64,000 nucleotides of DNA, taken from Flavobacterium arcticum (GTDB lineage Bacteria; Bacteroidota; Bacteroidia; Flavobacteriales; Flavobacteriaceae). The notes beneath the pieces were generated by a model. That model saw nothing but the letters and a program-made list of their open reading frames with translations. It was not told the origin of the DNA and did no database searches. Both the position numbers and the translations under genes were made by a program. Position 1 is the stretch's first letter; every line of letters starts with the position of its first letter. The stretch spans positions 1,672,501 through 1,736,500 of the forward strand of contig NZ_CP031188.1 in assembly GCF_003344925.1 (NCBI RefSeq), given 5' to 3'. This document shows positions 42,761 through 52,203 of the stretch, one piece after another.

Positions 42761-45079
42761 ATGAAACATACTTTTAGCATATTATTCCTTTTTCTGGTTA
42801 CACTAGTAACGGCTCAAAACGTTTCACGTAAGCTGCAAAGCACGCAACATTTTGACGACCGTTTAGAGTTGACTATGAATGATGGTACGTATATCATCAC
42901 CCCTTATTCTGAAAACATAGTCGAAACTGCCTTTATACCAAAAGAGCAAGACTATAAAGCGCAGTCACATGCTGTAATTTTACTACCGCAAAAAACAGAT
43001 GTGAAGCTTAAAGAAAGTGCAGCCAAAATAACCTACACTACAAAGGGTGTTGAGGTGGTTATAGAAACCGAACCGTTTAAAATAAGCTATTATTATAAAG
43101 ATAAATTACTGTTGTCTGAAAAACAGGGCTATGTAAAGAAAGACAGTACTGAGGCTATTACATTTAATCTTGATACAGATGAATCACTATACGGTGGTGG
43201 CGCACGTGCTTTAGGTATGAATCGTAGGGGTAATCGTTTAGAATTATACAACAAGGCACACTATGGTTATGGCGACAAGTCAGAGTTAATGAACTTTACT
43301 ATGCCACTTGTAATGTCATCAAAAATATATGCAGTGCATTTTGATAATGCACCTATTGGCTGGCTTGACCTTGATAGTAAAAAAGATAATACGCTGGAGT
43401 ATGAAACTATTAGCGGACGCAAAACCTATCAGGTAATTGCTGCCGATAATTGGTATAGCCTTACTGAAAACTATACAATGTTAACAGGCAGGCAACCTAT
43501 GCCTGCACGATGGACGTTCGGTAATTTTGCCAGCCGTTTCGGGTATCATTCCGAGAAAGAAGTAAGAGATGTAGTTAGTAAGTTTAGAGAAGAGCAAATC
43601 CCTTTAGATGCTGTAGTACTCGACCTATATTGGTTTGGTAAAGAAATGAAAGGCACAATGGGTAACCTGATGTTTGAGCGCGATAGTTTTCCTACTCCTG
43701 AAGGGATGATGGCAGGTTTAAAAAGGCAAAATGTGAAAACAGTACTTATTACAGAGCCTTTTGTACTTACTACCAGTAACCGTTGGCAAGAAGCTGTAGC
43801 GAATGATGTATTGGCTACCGATGCTATGGGCAAGCCTTATACATACGAGTTTTATTTTGGAAACACAGGAATTATAGATTTATGGAAACCAAAAGCACGT
43901 TCTTGGTTTTGGAATATATATAAAGATTTAGTTAATAGAGGTGTAGATGGATGGTGGGGCGATTTGGGAGAACCCGAAGTACACCCATCCTATGTGCAAC
44001 ATGCAGGAGGCAGTGCTGATGAGGTACATAATATTTATGGACACAACTGGGCAAACCTTATTACACAAGGATATAAAAAAGATTTCCCAAACCAACGACC
44101 ATTTATACTTATGCGTGCGGGCTATTCGGGTTCGCAACGTTATGGTATGATACCTTGGAGCGGCGATGTAGGCAGGAGTTGGGGAGGTTTGCAGTCGCAA
44201 CCCGAAATAGCACTACAAATGGGTATGCAAGGTATGGGGTATATGCACTCTGACTTAGGAGGTTTTGCAGGCGATAATATTGATGATGAGTTGTACGTGC
44301 GCTGGTTACAGTACGGTGTTTATCAGCCGATATTTAGACCCCATGCACAAGAAGCTGTACCTGCCGAGCCTGTGTTTAGAAAACCCGAAGTAAAAGCATT
44401 AGCAAAGCAAGCCATAGAATTACGTTATAAAATGTTGCCGTATAACTACACACTAGCTTTCCAGAATAGCGAAAGAGGTTACCCATTAATGCGTCCTGTA
44501 TTTTTTGATGAGTCAGATAATAAAGATTTATACGCTGTTTCAAATGAATACCTATGGGGTGATGATATTCTAGTAGCTCCCGTAATGCAACAAGGTATAA
44601 CCCAAAGAGAGGTTTACTTCCCGAAAGGTAATAGCTGGTATAATGAAAAACAACATTATGAAGGTGGTACAACACAGAGTATAACAATTAAACAAAACGA
44701 GATACCTCATTTTTATAAAGGAGGGGGTTTTATAGTTACCTCGGCAGAAGCAATGCAATCTACCGAAGATTATACAGGGCAGGCGTTAGAAATACATTAT
44801 TATTTAGACCCTACCGTAAAAGAAAGCAGTCGTATTTTTTATGATGATGACGGAACGACCCCTGATGCTTATGCTAAAGGGCAGTATGAAATTTTACATT
44901 TCGATGCTAAAATTAGAAGAGGGCAGGTGTTTATTGATGTGACTTCGGAAGCAGGAAGAAACTATGAACCCATAAAGCGAAAATTGACTTTTTATATTCA
45001 TGATGGAGGAACTGTAAAGTTGTTTCCTGTTGAAATAGAAAGTGGAGGATTCCAAACTATAAAACACAAGTTATTATAA
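42761..45079 (+). CDS. GH31 alpha-glucosidase, periplasmic
   Basis: 772 residues from the ATG at 42761; an ATG 18 bases upstream overlaps the previous gene and is rejected in favour of the start with a proper signal peptide (MKHTFSILFLFLVTLVTAQ). N-terminal beta-sandwich, then the barrel with nucleophile Asp401 in GWWGDLGEPE and acid/base Asp469 in WSGDVGRSW; the C-terminal beta domains follow. Removes terminal glucose from maltodextrins. It fills the role that GH97 SusB has in Bacteroides thetaiotaomicron. The next gene starts at the very next base. Confidence 0.94.
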   Translation: MKHTFSILFLFLVTLVTAQNVSRKLQSTQHFDDRLELTMNDGTYIITPYSENIVETAFIPKEQDYKAQSHAVILLPQKTDVKLKESAAKITYTTKGVEVVIETEPFKISYYYKDKLLLSEKQGYVKKDSTEAITFNLDTDESLYGGGARALGMNRRGNRLELYNKAHYGYGDKSELMNFTMPLVMSSKIYAVHFDNAPIGWLDLDSKKDNTLEYETISGRKTYQVIAADNWYSLTENYTMLTGRQPMPARWTFGNFASRFGYHSEKEVRDVVSKFREEQIPLDAVVLDLYWFGKEMKGTMGNLMFERDSFPTPEGMMAGLKRQNVKTVLITEPFVLTTSNRWQEAVANDVLATDAMGKPYTYEFYFGNTGIIDLWKPKARSWFWNIYKDLVNRGVDGWWGDLGEPEVHPSYVQHAGGSADEVHNIYGHNWANLITQGYKKDFPNQRPFILMRAGYSGSQRYGMIPWSGDVGRSWGGLQSQPEIALQMGMQGMGYMHSDLGGFAGDNIDDELYVRWLQYGVYQPIFRPHAQEAVPAEPVFRKPEVKALAKQAIELRYKMLPYNYTLAFQNSERGYPLMRPVFFDESDNKDLYAVSNEYLWGDDILVAPVMQQGITQREVYFPKGNSWYNEKQHYEGGTTQSITIKQNEIPHFYKGGGFIVTSAEAMQSTEDYTGQALEIHYYLDPTVKESSRIFYDDDGTTPDAYAKGQYEILHFDAKIRRGQVFIDVTSEAGRNYEPIKRKLTFYIHDGGTVKLFPVEIESGGFQTIKHKLL

Positions 45080-46732
45080 ATGAAAAAACTTATTATACCT
45101 GCACTGGCAGTACTAGCATTATTATCGGGCTGTGCTTCTGATAAAAAAGAAGTGCAGCAAGCCGAAACACCTTTTGTATGGGGCGGAGCAAACCTATATT
45201 TCTTAATGACTGATCGTTTTAATAATGGCGATGAAAGTAACGATATTACTTTAAATAGAACAAAAGAGACGGGGGAATTACGCGGTTTTGAAGGTGGAGA
45301 TATAAAAGGTATTATCCAAAAGATTGACGAAGGCTATTTTGACGATTTGGGCATCAATGCTATTTGGTTTACGCCTGTAGTAGAACAAATACATGATGCT
45401 ACCGATGAGGGCACAGGCAATACCTATGCTTTTCATGGATACTGGGCAAAAGACTGGACAGCACTCGACCCAAACTTTGGTACACAAAAGGACTTAGCAG
45501 AGCTGGTAGAAAAAGCACACGAGCATGATATCAGAATAGTTTTAGATGGAGTAATAAACCATACAGGACCAGTAACTGATATGGATGCTGTTTATCCTAA
45601 TGACTGGGTACGTACTGGACCACAATGCCAGTATAACAATTATGAAAACACCACAACTTGCACATTGGTTAAAAATTTACCAGATGTAAGAACAGAAAAC
45701 AATGAAGAAGTAGCATTGCCCGAAATGCTGGTAAACAAATGGAAAGCAGAAGGGCGCTACAAGCAAGAGGTTAAAGAACTTGATGCGTTTTTTGATCGTA
45801 CAGGTTACCCGAGAGCACCAAAATATTACATCATTAAATGGTTGACTGATTATGTACGTGATTATGGTGTAGATGCGTATCGTGCCGATACTGTAAAGCA
45901 TTTGGGCGAAGATGTTTGGGCAGATTTTAGCAAGGAATGTGTTATTGCTTTTGCCGATTGGAAAAAAAACAACCCTGAAAAAGTGTTAGATGATAATGAA
46001 TTTTTTACCGTAGGCGAGGTATATAATTATGGTATATCAACAGGGCAATATTTTGATTTTGGCGACAAGAAAGTAAACTATTACGACAATGGTTTTAATG
46101 CATTGATAAACTTTCAAATGAAATGGGATGCAGCACAAAAATCTAAAGAAGAAATATTTAATCAATATTCACAAACACTGTATAATGACTTTGGGGGTAA
46201 TACGATAGTAAACTATATGACCTCGCATGATGATGGTGCTCCGTTCGATAAACAAAGAGTCAAAACATACGAAGCGGGTACAATACTATTACTTACACCA
46301 GGTATATCTCAGGTATATTATGGCGATGAAACCGCTAGGTCACTCGATATTCAAGGAACGGAAGGCGATGCTACCTTACGCTCTTTTATGAACTGGGAAG
46401 ACACAACCAAACCCGAAACAAAAGAACTCTTAGCGCATTGGCAAAAGCTGGGTAAATTCCGAAAAAACCACCCGTCAGTAGGTGCAGGTGTACACACAAT
46501 GTTAAGCGAGTCGCCTTATGTCTTTAAACGAACCTATGCAAAAGGAGATTATAGCGATGCCGTAGTAGTGGGGCTTGATTTACCTAAAGGAGTAAAGACT
46601 GTTACGGTAGGCGATGTTTTTGCTGATGGTACAGCAGTACGCGATGCTTATTCAGGTAAAACGACAAAGGTGGAGAATGGCAAGGTGCAGTTTGATACAG
46701 CATTTGATATACTATTAATAGAAGAGAAATAA
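45080..46732 (+). CDS. GH13 alpha-amylase lipoprotein
   Basis: 550 residues. Lipobox LLSGC (Cys18) followed by ASDKKE. GH13 barrel about 32-450: N-terminal strand VWGGANLYFLMTDRFNNGD, then the nucleophile Asp in VDAYRADTVKHLG, the acid/base Glu in FFTVGEVYNYG and the third Asp in MTSHDDGAPFD. The ATG follows the GH31 stop codon with no gap. Membrane-anchored; probably cuts dextrins at the cell surface or in the periplasm. Related by layout to SusG but without the inserted CBM58. Confidence 0.93.
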   Translation: MKKLIIPALAVLALLSGCASDKKEVQQAETPFVWGGANLYFLMTDRFNNGDESNDITLNRTKETGELRGFEGGDIKGIIQKIDEGYFDDLGINAIWFTPVVEQIHDATDEGTGNTYAFHGYWAKDWTALDPNFGTQKDLAELVEKAHEHDIRIVLDGVINHTGPVTDMDAVYPNDWVRTGPQCQYNNYENTTTCTLVKNLPDVRTENNEEVALPEMLVNKWKAEGRYKQEVKELDAFFDRTGYPRAPKYYIIKWLTDYVRDYGVDAYRADTVKHLGEDVWADFSKECVIAFADWKKNNPEKVLDDNEFFTVGEVYNYGISTGQYFDFGDKKVNYYDNGFNALINFQMKWDAAQKSKEEIFNQYSQTLYNDFGGNTIVNYMTSHDDGAPFDKQRVKTYEAGTILLLTPGISQVYYGDETARSLDIQGTEGDATLRSFMNWEDTTKPETKELLAHWQKLGKFRKNHPSVGAGVHTMLSESPYVFKRTYAKGDYSDAVVVGLDLPKGVKTVTVGDVFADGTAVRDAYSGKTTKVENGKVQFDTAFDILLIEEK

Positions 46733-46752
46733 TAAACGTAAGAATAATACCA

Positions 46753-48186
46753 ATGAAAAAAACAATTTTATTAGGGATAATGCTAACGGCTTTTATTAGC
46801 TGTAAGGATGATAAAAAAGAACAAGAAGCTGCTGAGGTAGCACAAACGGAAATAGCCGATGAGATGGCTCCGATGATGGAAAACAGCGTGATATATGAAG
46901 CTAACATCCGTCATTACTCACCAGAGGGGACATTAAATGCATTTACTAAAGATATTCCGCAGCTAAAAGAATTAGGGGTAAAAGTAATATGGGTAATGCC
47001 TATTTATCCTATCTCTATGAAAAGAAGAAAAGCAACAGGCGATCTTTCTATAGAAGATATTAAAGACCCGAAAGAGAAAGAAAAATATTTGGGTAGTTAC
47101 TATGCTATTACTGATTATACCGCTGTAAACCCTGATATGGGGTCTATGGAAGATTTTGATAATCTTGTAAAAACAGCGCACGATAACGGTATGTATGTAA
47201 TACTAGACTGGGTTGCAAACCACACAGGTTGGGATCATAAATGGATTACCGAGCACCCTGAATATTATCAGAAAAATGCTAAAGGAGAAGTTACTGACCC
47301 TTTAAATCCTGAAACAGGAGAAAGCTGGGGCTGGACAGATGTTGCACATTTAGACTACGCAAGTAAAGAGCTTTATGAGCCAATGAAAAACGAACTTCTT
47401 TTTTGGGTAAAAGAACATAATATTGATGGTTTCCGTTGTGATGTGGCTGATAACGTACCTACAGAGTTTTGGGAGTATGCAGTGCCAAAACTTGAAGAAG
47501 AAAAGCCATTATTCATGCTAATGGAGTCTAATAAGCCTTACCTTTTTAAAGGAATATTTGATATGGGTTATGGCTGGGATTTACATCATGTAATGAATGA
47601 TATTGCCAAAGGAGATAAAACGGTTGCAGCCATTGATGCTTATATGGTAAAGAAAGACAGTATGTATGATGGTACAGATATTATGATGAACTTTACTAGT
47701 AACCATGACGAAAACGCATGGAATGATAGCGCTATACAAAGAATGGGCGAAAGTGCAGAGGCTTTTGCAGCACTTACTTATATGGTGCCAGGAATGCCAC
47801 TTATTTATTCGGGGCAGGAGTATGACATAGACCGTCGTCTTAAATTCTTTGAAAAGGACAGTATCCCGACCGAGAAGAAAAAGATGTATGGTGTATATGA
47901 AAAACTAGGTAAACTTAAAAACAATGATGTTGCCCTTAATGGAGGTAAAAAAGCCGCCGCTTACAATCGTATAAAAACATCAGATGATGCAAATGTATTT
48001 GCTATTGAAAGAGAAAAAGACGGTAAAAAGGTTTGGTATATAGCTAACCTTTCTAAATCGTCTAAAACTTTTACTTTGCCTGTAAATGGGACTTTTACCA
48101 ATTACATGACAGGAGAGAAAGTAACCTTTGAAAAAGGTCAAGAGCATAAATTTGCAGCTTGGCAATACTATATACTAACAGAATAA
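46753..48186 (+). CDS. GH13 alpha-amylase lipoprotein with surface-export signal
   Basis: 477 residues. Lipobox FISC (Cys17), then KDDKKE, which matches the lysine-acidic surface-export signal described in Capnocytophaga, so surface display is likely. Compact GH13 barrel: YEANIRHYSPEGTLNAF at the start, nucleophile Asp in DGFRCDVADNVP, acid/base Glu in MLMESNKPY, third Asp in TSNHDENAWND. Short C-terminal domain only. Starts 20 bases after the previous amylase and closes this transcript; the terminator follows at 48196-48228. Confidence 0.93.
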   Translation: MKKTILLGIMLTAFISCKDDKKEQEAAEVAQTEIADEMAPMMENSVIYEANIRHYSPEGTLNAFTKDIPQLKELGVKVIWVMPIYPISMKRRKATGDLSIEDIKDPKEKEKYLGSYYAITDYTAVNPDMGSMEDFDNLVKTAHDNGMYVILDWVANHTGWDHKWITEHPEYYQKNAKGEVTDPLNPETGESWGWTDVAHLDYASKELYEPMKNELLFWVKEHNIDGFRCDVADNVPTEFWEYAVPKLEEEKPLFMLMESNKPYLFKGIFDMGYGWDLHHVMNDIAKGDKTVAAIDAYMVKKDSMYDGTDIMMNFTSNHDENAWNDSAIQRMGESAEAFAALTYMVPGMPLIYSGQEYDIDRRLKFFEKDSIPTEKKKMYGVYEKLGKLKNNDVALNGGKKAAAYNRIKTSDDANVFAIEREKDGKKVWYIANLSKSSKTFTLPVNGTFTNYMTGEKVTFEKGQEHKFAAWQYYILTE

Positions 48187-48195
48187 TATTACTCA

Positions 48196-48228
48196 ACCCC
48201 CTGCGCCTAAGTGCAGGGGGTGTTTTTT
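48196..48228 (+). terminator. Rho-independent terminator of the enzyme genes
   Basis: CCCCCTGC-GCCTAAGT-GCAGGGGG then TGTTTTTT, a strong GC-rich stem. Confidence 0.93.
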
Positions 48229-48268
48229 ACTTTTTTTTAAACTTTATTAATTAACCAAAATTTTTATT

Positions 48269-49408
48269 ATGATGAAAAAATTATTTTTTTTAGTAGCAAT
48301 GTGCGCCTCTACGACTATAACGTTTGCGCAGTTTGACAACATTGGGTTATTGGGAGGTTCTACCGTTACGGGGTGGGACTCGGACACCGACATGATGACT
48401 ACCGATGGTATTATTTACACCTTAAATGATGTGGTTATTACAGTTCCTGAAGTTGATCCTGGAGTTAAGTTTAGGAAAGATGATGACTGGCCAGTAAATT
48501 GGGGTGGCAGTAGTTTCCCAGCTGGTACTGCAACATTAAATGGATCTAATATTCCTGCTGTCGATGGTACTTATAATGTTACCTTTAATTTGGAAACTTT
48601 AGAGTATAGCTTTGTAGCTACTGGGCTTAGTGAAGTTAACCTTGTGATAGATGCTATGGATGTCCCTATGTTTACTACAGATGGTGTTACTTATACTGCC
48701 AATAACGTAATGCTGGAAGCTGGTGATATTGCTTTTTCTGTTGATGATACTACTACATGGGGAAGCAGTGATTTCCCTACAGGTACAGCAGTAGAAAATG
48801 AACAAATACCTGTTTTAGCTAACAGTTATAATATTTCTTTTAATCTTGATACTAAAGCCTACAGTTTTGACTTTGTTATTATCAGTATGATAGGTGATGG
48901 TGTTGTAGACTGGACTACAGATACTGAGATGGCTACTACAGATGGTGTAAACTATACTTACATGCTTACATCTGCTGGGGGTGAAGGTAAATTCAGATTG
49001 AACAATGATTGGAATCCAGGTTGGGGTAGTACAGATTTCCCTTCAGGTATTGGCTCTACAGAGGGAGATTCGCCAAATATTCCTATTGCTGCTGGCACGT
49101 ATGATGTGACTTTTAATAGAACTACAGGCGCTTATAATTTTGCTTCTACTACTGCTAGTACAGCAAGCTTTTCGAGTAATGATGTGAATGTTTACCCTAA
49201 TCCGTCAAGTACGGTTTGGAACTTTGATGCAGGTAGTCTTATTATAGATAAAGCAGAGGTTATAGATGTTACAGGTAAAGTAGTTTATACAAATACTTTT
49301 GCAGCATCTCAAGCAATAGTTAATACTGATGCTTTTGTAGCAGGTATTTACTTTGCAAGAATTTATTCAGGAACTTCTGTTCAAACCATTAAAGTAGTGA
49401 AAAAATAA
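48269..49408 (+). CDS. T9SS-exported protein of three SusE/F-like repeats
   Basis: 379 residues. Signal peptide about 1-20 (ending TFAQ). Three tandem modules: about 25-117 (GGSTVTGWDSDTDMMTTDG, KFRKDDDWPVNWGG), 122-202 (degenerate, shorter, TTTWGSSDFPTG) and 205-292 (WTTDTEMATTDG, KFRLNNDWNPGWG). KFR-x4-W and WG are the starch-binding SusE/SusF features. A T9SS type-A sorting domain begins about 304 (VNVYPNPSSTVW). Unlike SusE/SusF it is not a lipoprotein but a T9SS cargo, so it is secreted or cell-attached. Inferred soluble or surface starch binder; separate transcription unit after the terminator. Confidence 0.87.
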   Translation: MMKKLFFLVAMCASTTITFAQFDNIGLLGGSTVTGWDSDTDMMTTDGIIYTLNDVVITVPEVDPGVKFRKDDDWPVNWGGSSFPAGTATLNGSNIPAVDGTYNVTFNLETLEYSFVATGLSEVNLVIDAMDVPMFTTDGVTYTANNVMLEAGDIAFSVDDTTTWGSSDFPTGTAVENEQIPVLANSYNISFNLDTKAYSFDFVIISMIGDGVVDWTTDTEMATTDGVNYTYMLTSAGGEGKFRLNNDWNPGWGSTDFPSGIGSTEGDSPNIPIAAGTYDVTFNRTTGAYNFASTTASTASFSSNDVNVYPNPSSTVWNFDAGSLIIDKAEVIDVTGKVVYTNTFAASQAIVNTDAFVAGIYFARIYSGTSVQTIKVVKK

Positions 49409-49430
49409 ATAAAAATAATATTTGTTTCCT

Positions 49431-49462
49431 AAAAGCACAAACTGTAAGGTTTGTGCTTTTTT
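49431..49462 (+). terminator. Rho-independent terminator
   Basis: AAAAGCACAAAC-TGTAAG-GTTTGTGCTTTT with a T tract, after the repeat protein. Its right arm overlaps the promoter of the next gene. Confidence 0.92.
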
Positions 49463-49482
49463 GGTTTTTAAGACTATCTTTA
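49451..49482 (+). promoter_or_regulatory. Promoter of the phosphodiesterase gene
   Basis: TTG at 49451-49453, 21 bases, TATCTTTA at 49475-49482, 16 bases before the ATG. The -33 part lies in the terminator arm. Confidence 0.5.
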
Positions 49483-49498
49483 CCCAAAACTTTTTATT

Positions 49499-50185
49499 AT
49501 GGCAGCAATGCTAAAAATAGGGCATAGAGGAGCAAAAGGACATGTATCCGAGAATACACTAGCATCATTTGAAAAAGCACTCGATTTGGGTGTAAATGCT
49601 ATTGAATTCGACGTGCACGTATGTGCTACAGGCGAACTGGTTGTTTTTCATGATTTTACTGTAGATAGGACTACTAATGGTACAGGAGAAGTGCATAAAC
49701 TATCGCTAGCAGAACTCAAAGCACTAAAAGTGGAAGAAGATCATAGTATAACTACGCTAGATGAGGTGTTACAGCTTTTACACAGCAAATGTTTTATTAA
49801 TATAGAAATGAAAGGTCGCTATACGGCAAAACCTCTTGCTGAATTATTGAGGAAATATGTGGAAGAGAAAGGGTATAGTTATGAGGATTTTATAGTTTCT
49901 AGCTTTCAGTACGAAGAGTTGAAACAAATGAGTGAGTTAAACCCTAATGTGCATCTTGGTGTGTTAACACAAGCAAGTGTAGCACAGGCTTGGGACTGGG
50001 CAGTAGAGTTTTCGGCAAAAGCGATACATCCGCATTATTCGTTGCTTACAGAAACCAATGTAGAACGTGCTCGTGAGGCAGGTTTTAAAATTTATACTTG
50101 GACGGTAAACGAGCTAGAAGATATAGCACGGCTAAAGAAGTATGGAGTAGATGGTATTATATCTGATTATCCCGAACGTTTATGA
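49499..50185 (+). CDS. Glycerophosphodiester phosphodiesterase
   Basis: 228 residues. Hydrolyses glycerophosphodiesters to glycerol-3-phosphate and an alcohol. No signal peptide, so cytosolic (UgpQ-like). GHRGAKGHVSENTLASFEKA gives catalytic His and metal ligands, AIEFDVHVCATGELVVFHD the acidic pair and second His, and INIEMKG another metal ligand; the C-terminus GVDGIISDYPE is conserved. The last four bases overlap the next gene (ATGA), so the two are co-translated. Confidence 0.95.
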   Translation: MAAMLKIGHRGAKGHVSENTLASFEKALDLGVNAIEFDVHVCATGELVVFHDFTVDRTTNGTGEVHKLSLAELKALKVEEDHSITTLDEVLQLLHSKCFINIEMKGRYTAKPLAELLRKYVEEKGYSYEDFIVSSFQYEELKQMSELNPNVHLGVLTQASVAQAWDWAVEFSAKAIHPHYSLLTETNVERAREAGFKIYTWTVNELEDIARLKKYGVDGIISDYPERL

Positions 50186-51399
50186 GTAAGAGTTTTGATA
50201 TAATAATTGCAGGTGGAGGGGCAGCAGGTTTTTTTATAGCCATTAATATTGCTGAAGCTAACCCTAATGTGAAAATTGCCATATTGGAGCGCGGTAAAGA
50301 AGTGCTTAGTAAGGTGCGTATTTCGGGAGGTGGGCGTTGTAATGTTACACACGCTTGTTTTATACCTAATGATTTAGTGAAGTTTTATCCTCGTGGCGAA
50401 AAAGAGCTTCGGGGACCTTTTAATCGTTTTTGTAGTGGCGATACTATCGAGTGGTTCGAGCGACATGGTGTAGCATTAAAAATAGAAGAAGATGGAAGGA
50501 TGTTTCCTGTTACAGACAGTTCGCAAACTATTATAGACTGCTTTCAAGATGCCGTAAAAAAACTTGGAATACAGGTTATAACAGGGCAAAGCATACAATC
50601 GATATTCAAGGCAGAAAATCATTGGAAAATAGATACCCAAAGCGATACTTATTTGTGCGAAACTCTTGTAATGACTACGGGCAGTAATCCTAAAATGTGG
50701 CAGATGCTAGAAGAATATGGGCATACCATAGTGCCGCCTGTTCCATCGTTATTTACATTTAATATAAAAGACAATAGAATAAAAAACCTAATGGGAGTTG
50801 CTGCTCTAGCATCCGTTAAGGTAAGAGGGAGTAAGCTCGAAGCTTCAGGGCCTTTATTAATAACCCATTGGGGAATGAGTGGTCCTGGTATCCTGCGTCT
50901 TTCGGCATGGGGAGCACGCGAACTAGCAGCAAAAAACTATCAGTTTATACTACAAGTTAATTGGCTAGACGATGTTACCCATGAGGAGTGCCTTGATACA
51001 CTAAAAGCATTAAAGCAAGAGCAAGCTAAAAAACTAGTTGCAAAGAAATCGCCTTTTGATTTCCCTAACCGACTGTGGGAAAGCCTTGCTACAGCTTCGG
51101 GTATTGACGATGTAACACGATGGGCAGACCTCTCGGGTAAACAACTTAATGAACTTGCTAGTCAGCTAGTGGCTGGAGAATTTCAGGTTAACGGTAAAAG
51201 TACTTTTAAAGAAGAATTTGTTACCGCAGGAGGTGTAGAGCTTAAAGAAGTTAACTTTAAAACGATGGAAAGCAAAATAGTCGAGAAGTTATATTTTGCG
51301 GGTGAAATACTTAATATTGATGCCATCACCGGAGGTTTTAATTTTCAAAATGCATGGACAGGAGGTTTTATTGCAGCAGAAGCTATAAGTAATAGATAA
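50182..51399 (+). CDS. HI0933-type (YhiN) FAD-dependent flavoprotein
   Basis: 405 residues. Family of FAD-binding oxidoreductases of unknown substrate. Dinucleotide loop IIAGGGAAGFFIAINIAEAN at the start, SKVRISGGGRCNVTHA at about residues 43-58, PLLITHWGMSGPGILRLSAW and the C-terminal FAD segment EILNIDAITGGFNFQNAWTG are all family signatures. Shares four bases with the phosphodiesterase gene. Followed by a lipoprotein gene. Confidence 0.95.
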   Translation: MSKSFDIIIAGGGAAGFFIAINIAEANPNVKIAILERGKEVLSKVRISGGGRCNVTHACFIPNDLVKFYPRGEKELRGPFNRFCSGDTIEWFERHGVALKIEEDGRMFPVTDSSQTIIDCFQDAVKKLGIQVITGQSIQSIFKAENHWKIDTQSDTYLCETLVMTTGSNPKMWQMLEEYGHTIVPPVPSLFTFNIKDNRIKNLMGVAALASVKVRGSKLEASGPLLITHWGMSGPGILRLSAWGARELAAKNYQFILQVNWLDDVTHEECLDTLKALKQEQAKKLVAKKSPFDFPNRLWESLATASGIDDVTRWADLSGKQLNELASQLVAGEFQVNGKSTFKEEFVTAGGVELKEVNFKTMESKIVEKLYFAGEILNIDAITGGFNFQNAWTGGFIAAEAISNR

Positions 51400-51468
51400 T
51401 TTAATTTTTGACGCAACTATTTTGATTTGGATGTATCTATAGTGTATAAACAAATCAAAAAACGCGTT

Positions 51469-52047
51469 ATGAAAAATTTAATTTTATTACTAGGCTTGTC
51501 ATTATCTATTATGGCATGCTCTGACGACTCTGGGAATGCTTTGCAATACCCATCAGAGAATAATGTTTTACTACTCAAAGTAGACTTACAAACAAATACC
51601 TTTGAAGGGGGTAAAGAGTTGACTTTTAATGATGTCGAAGGTTTTACTATTAGCTCTGTCTACAATGAACCAGGAGACTTTGGTGACATTACACTTAAGT
51701 ATGAGGAAGCTAATGCTACTATTTTTTCGGGAACTATTGTATGGGCAGGACTAGGTGAGATGACGTACCCTGAAGAGCTTAATGTTTCTGCATCTTTTAC
51801 CACAGTAACAGAGCCAACACCTATGCCAAATATGGATGAATTTGAGTTGGTAGAATATAGTGAATTTGGTTACTATCCTGAGACAATAGATTATAATGCT
51901 ATTTGGGATGCTATTGATAATTTACAACTTGTACAAGAATACCGTATTAATAACCCTAATGCTAAAGTAAACTTGTTTTTATACACCCCAGGTGTAGGTG
52001 TTGGTAATCCAGCTGAGTGGGATTGGTATATAATATTAAAAAATTAA
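51469..52047 (+). CDS. Lipoprotein of unknown function
   Basis: 192 residues from the ATG at 51469 (an upstream ATG at 51427 would add 14 residues that spoil the signal peptide). Lipobox IMAC with Cys about 17, then SDDSGN, an acidic surface-export-type signal. The mature part is acidic and beta-rich (FTISSVYNEPGDFGDITLKY, then a long Glu/Asp-rich segment) with no known family. A degenerate second copy of its first codons lies at 52204-52296. Ended by a terminator at 52072-52095. Confidence 0.82.
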   Translation: MKNLILLLGLSLSIMACSDDSGNALQYPSENNVLLLKVDLQTNTFEGGKELTFNDVEGFTISSVYNEPGDFGDITLKYEEANATIFSGTIVWAGLGEMTYPEELNVSASFTTVTEPTPMPNMDEFELVEYSEFGYYPETIDYNAIWDAIDNLQLVQEYRINNPNAKVNLFLYTPGVGVGNPAEWDWYIILKN

Positions 52048-52071
52048 TTGTTTGTTGGGTTTTATGTTTAG

Positions 52072-52095
52072 AAAGCCTCATTTTGAGGCTTTTTT
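52072..52095 (+). terminator. Rho-independent terminator
   Basis: AAAGCCTCA-TTT-TGAGGCTTT plus T tract, after the lipoprotein gene. Confidence 0.9.
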
Positions 52096-52203
52096 ATTTG
52101 TAATACATTATGAATGTAAAAAATAGCGGTAATAATAAAATAAAACATTAGCTAAACTGTTTTATAATTATAACACGTATTATGAGAAATAAAAAATTAC
52201 TTT

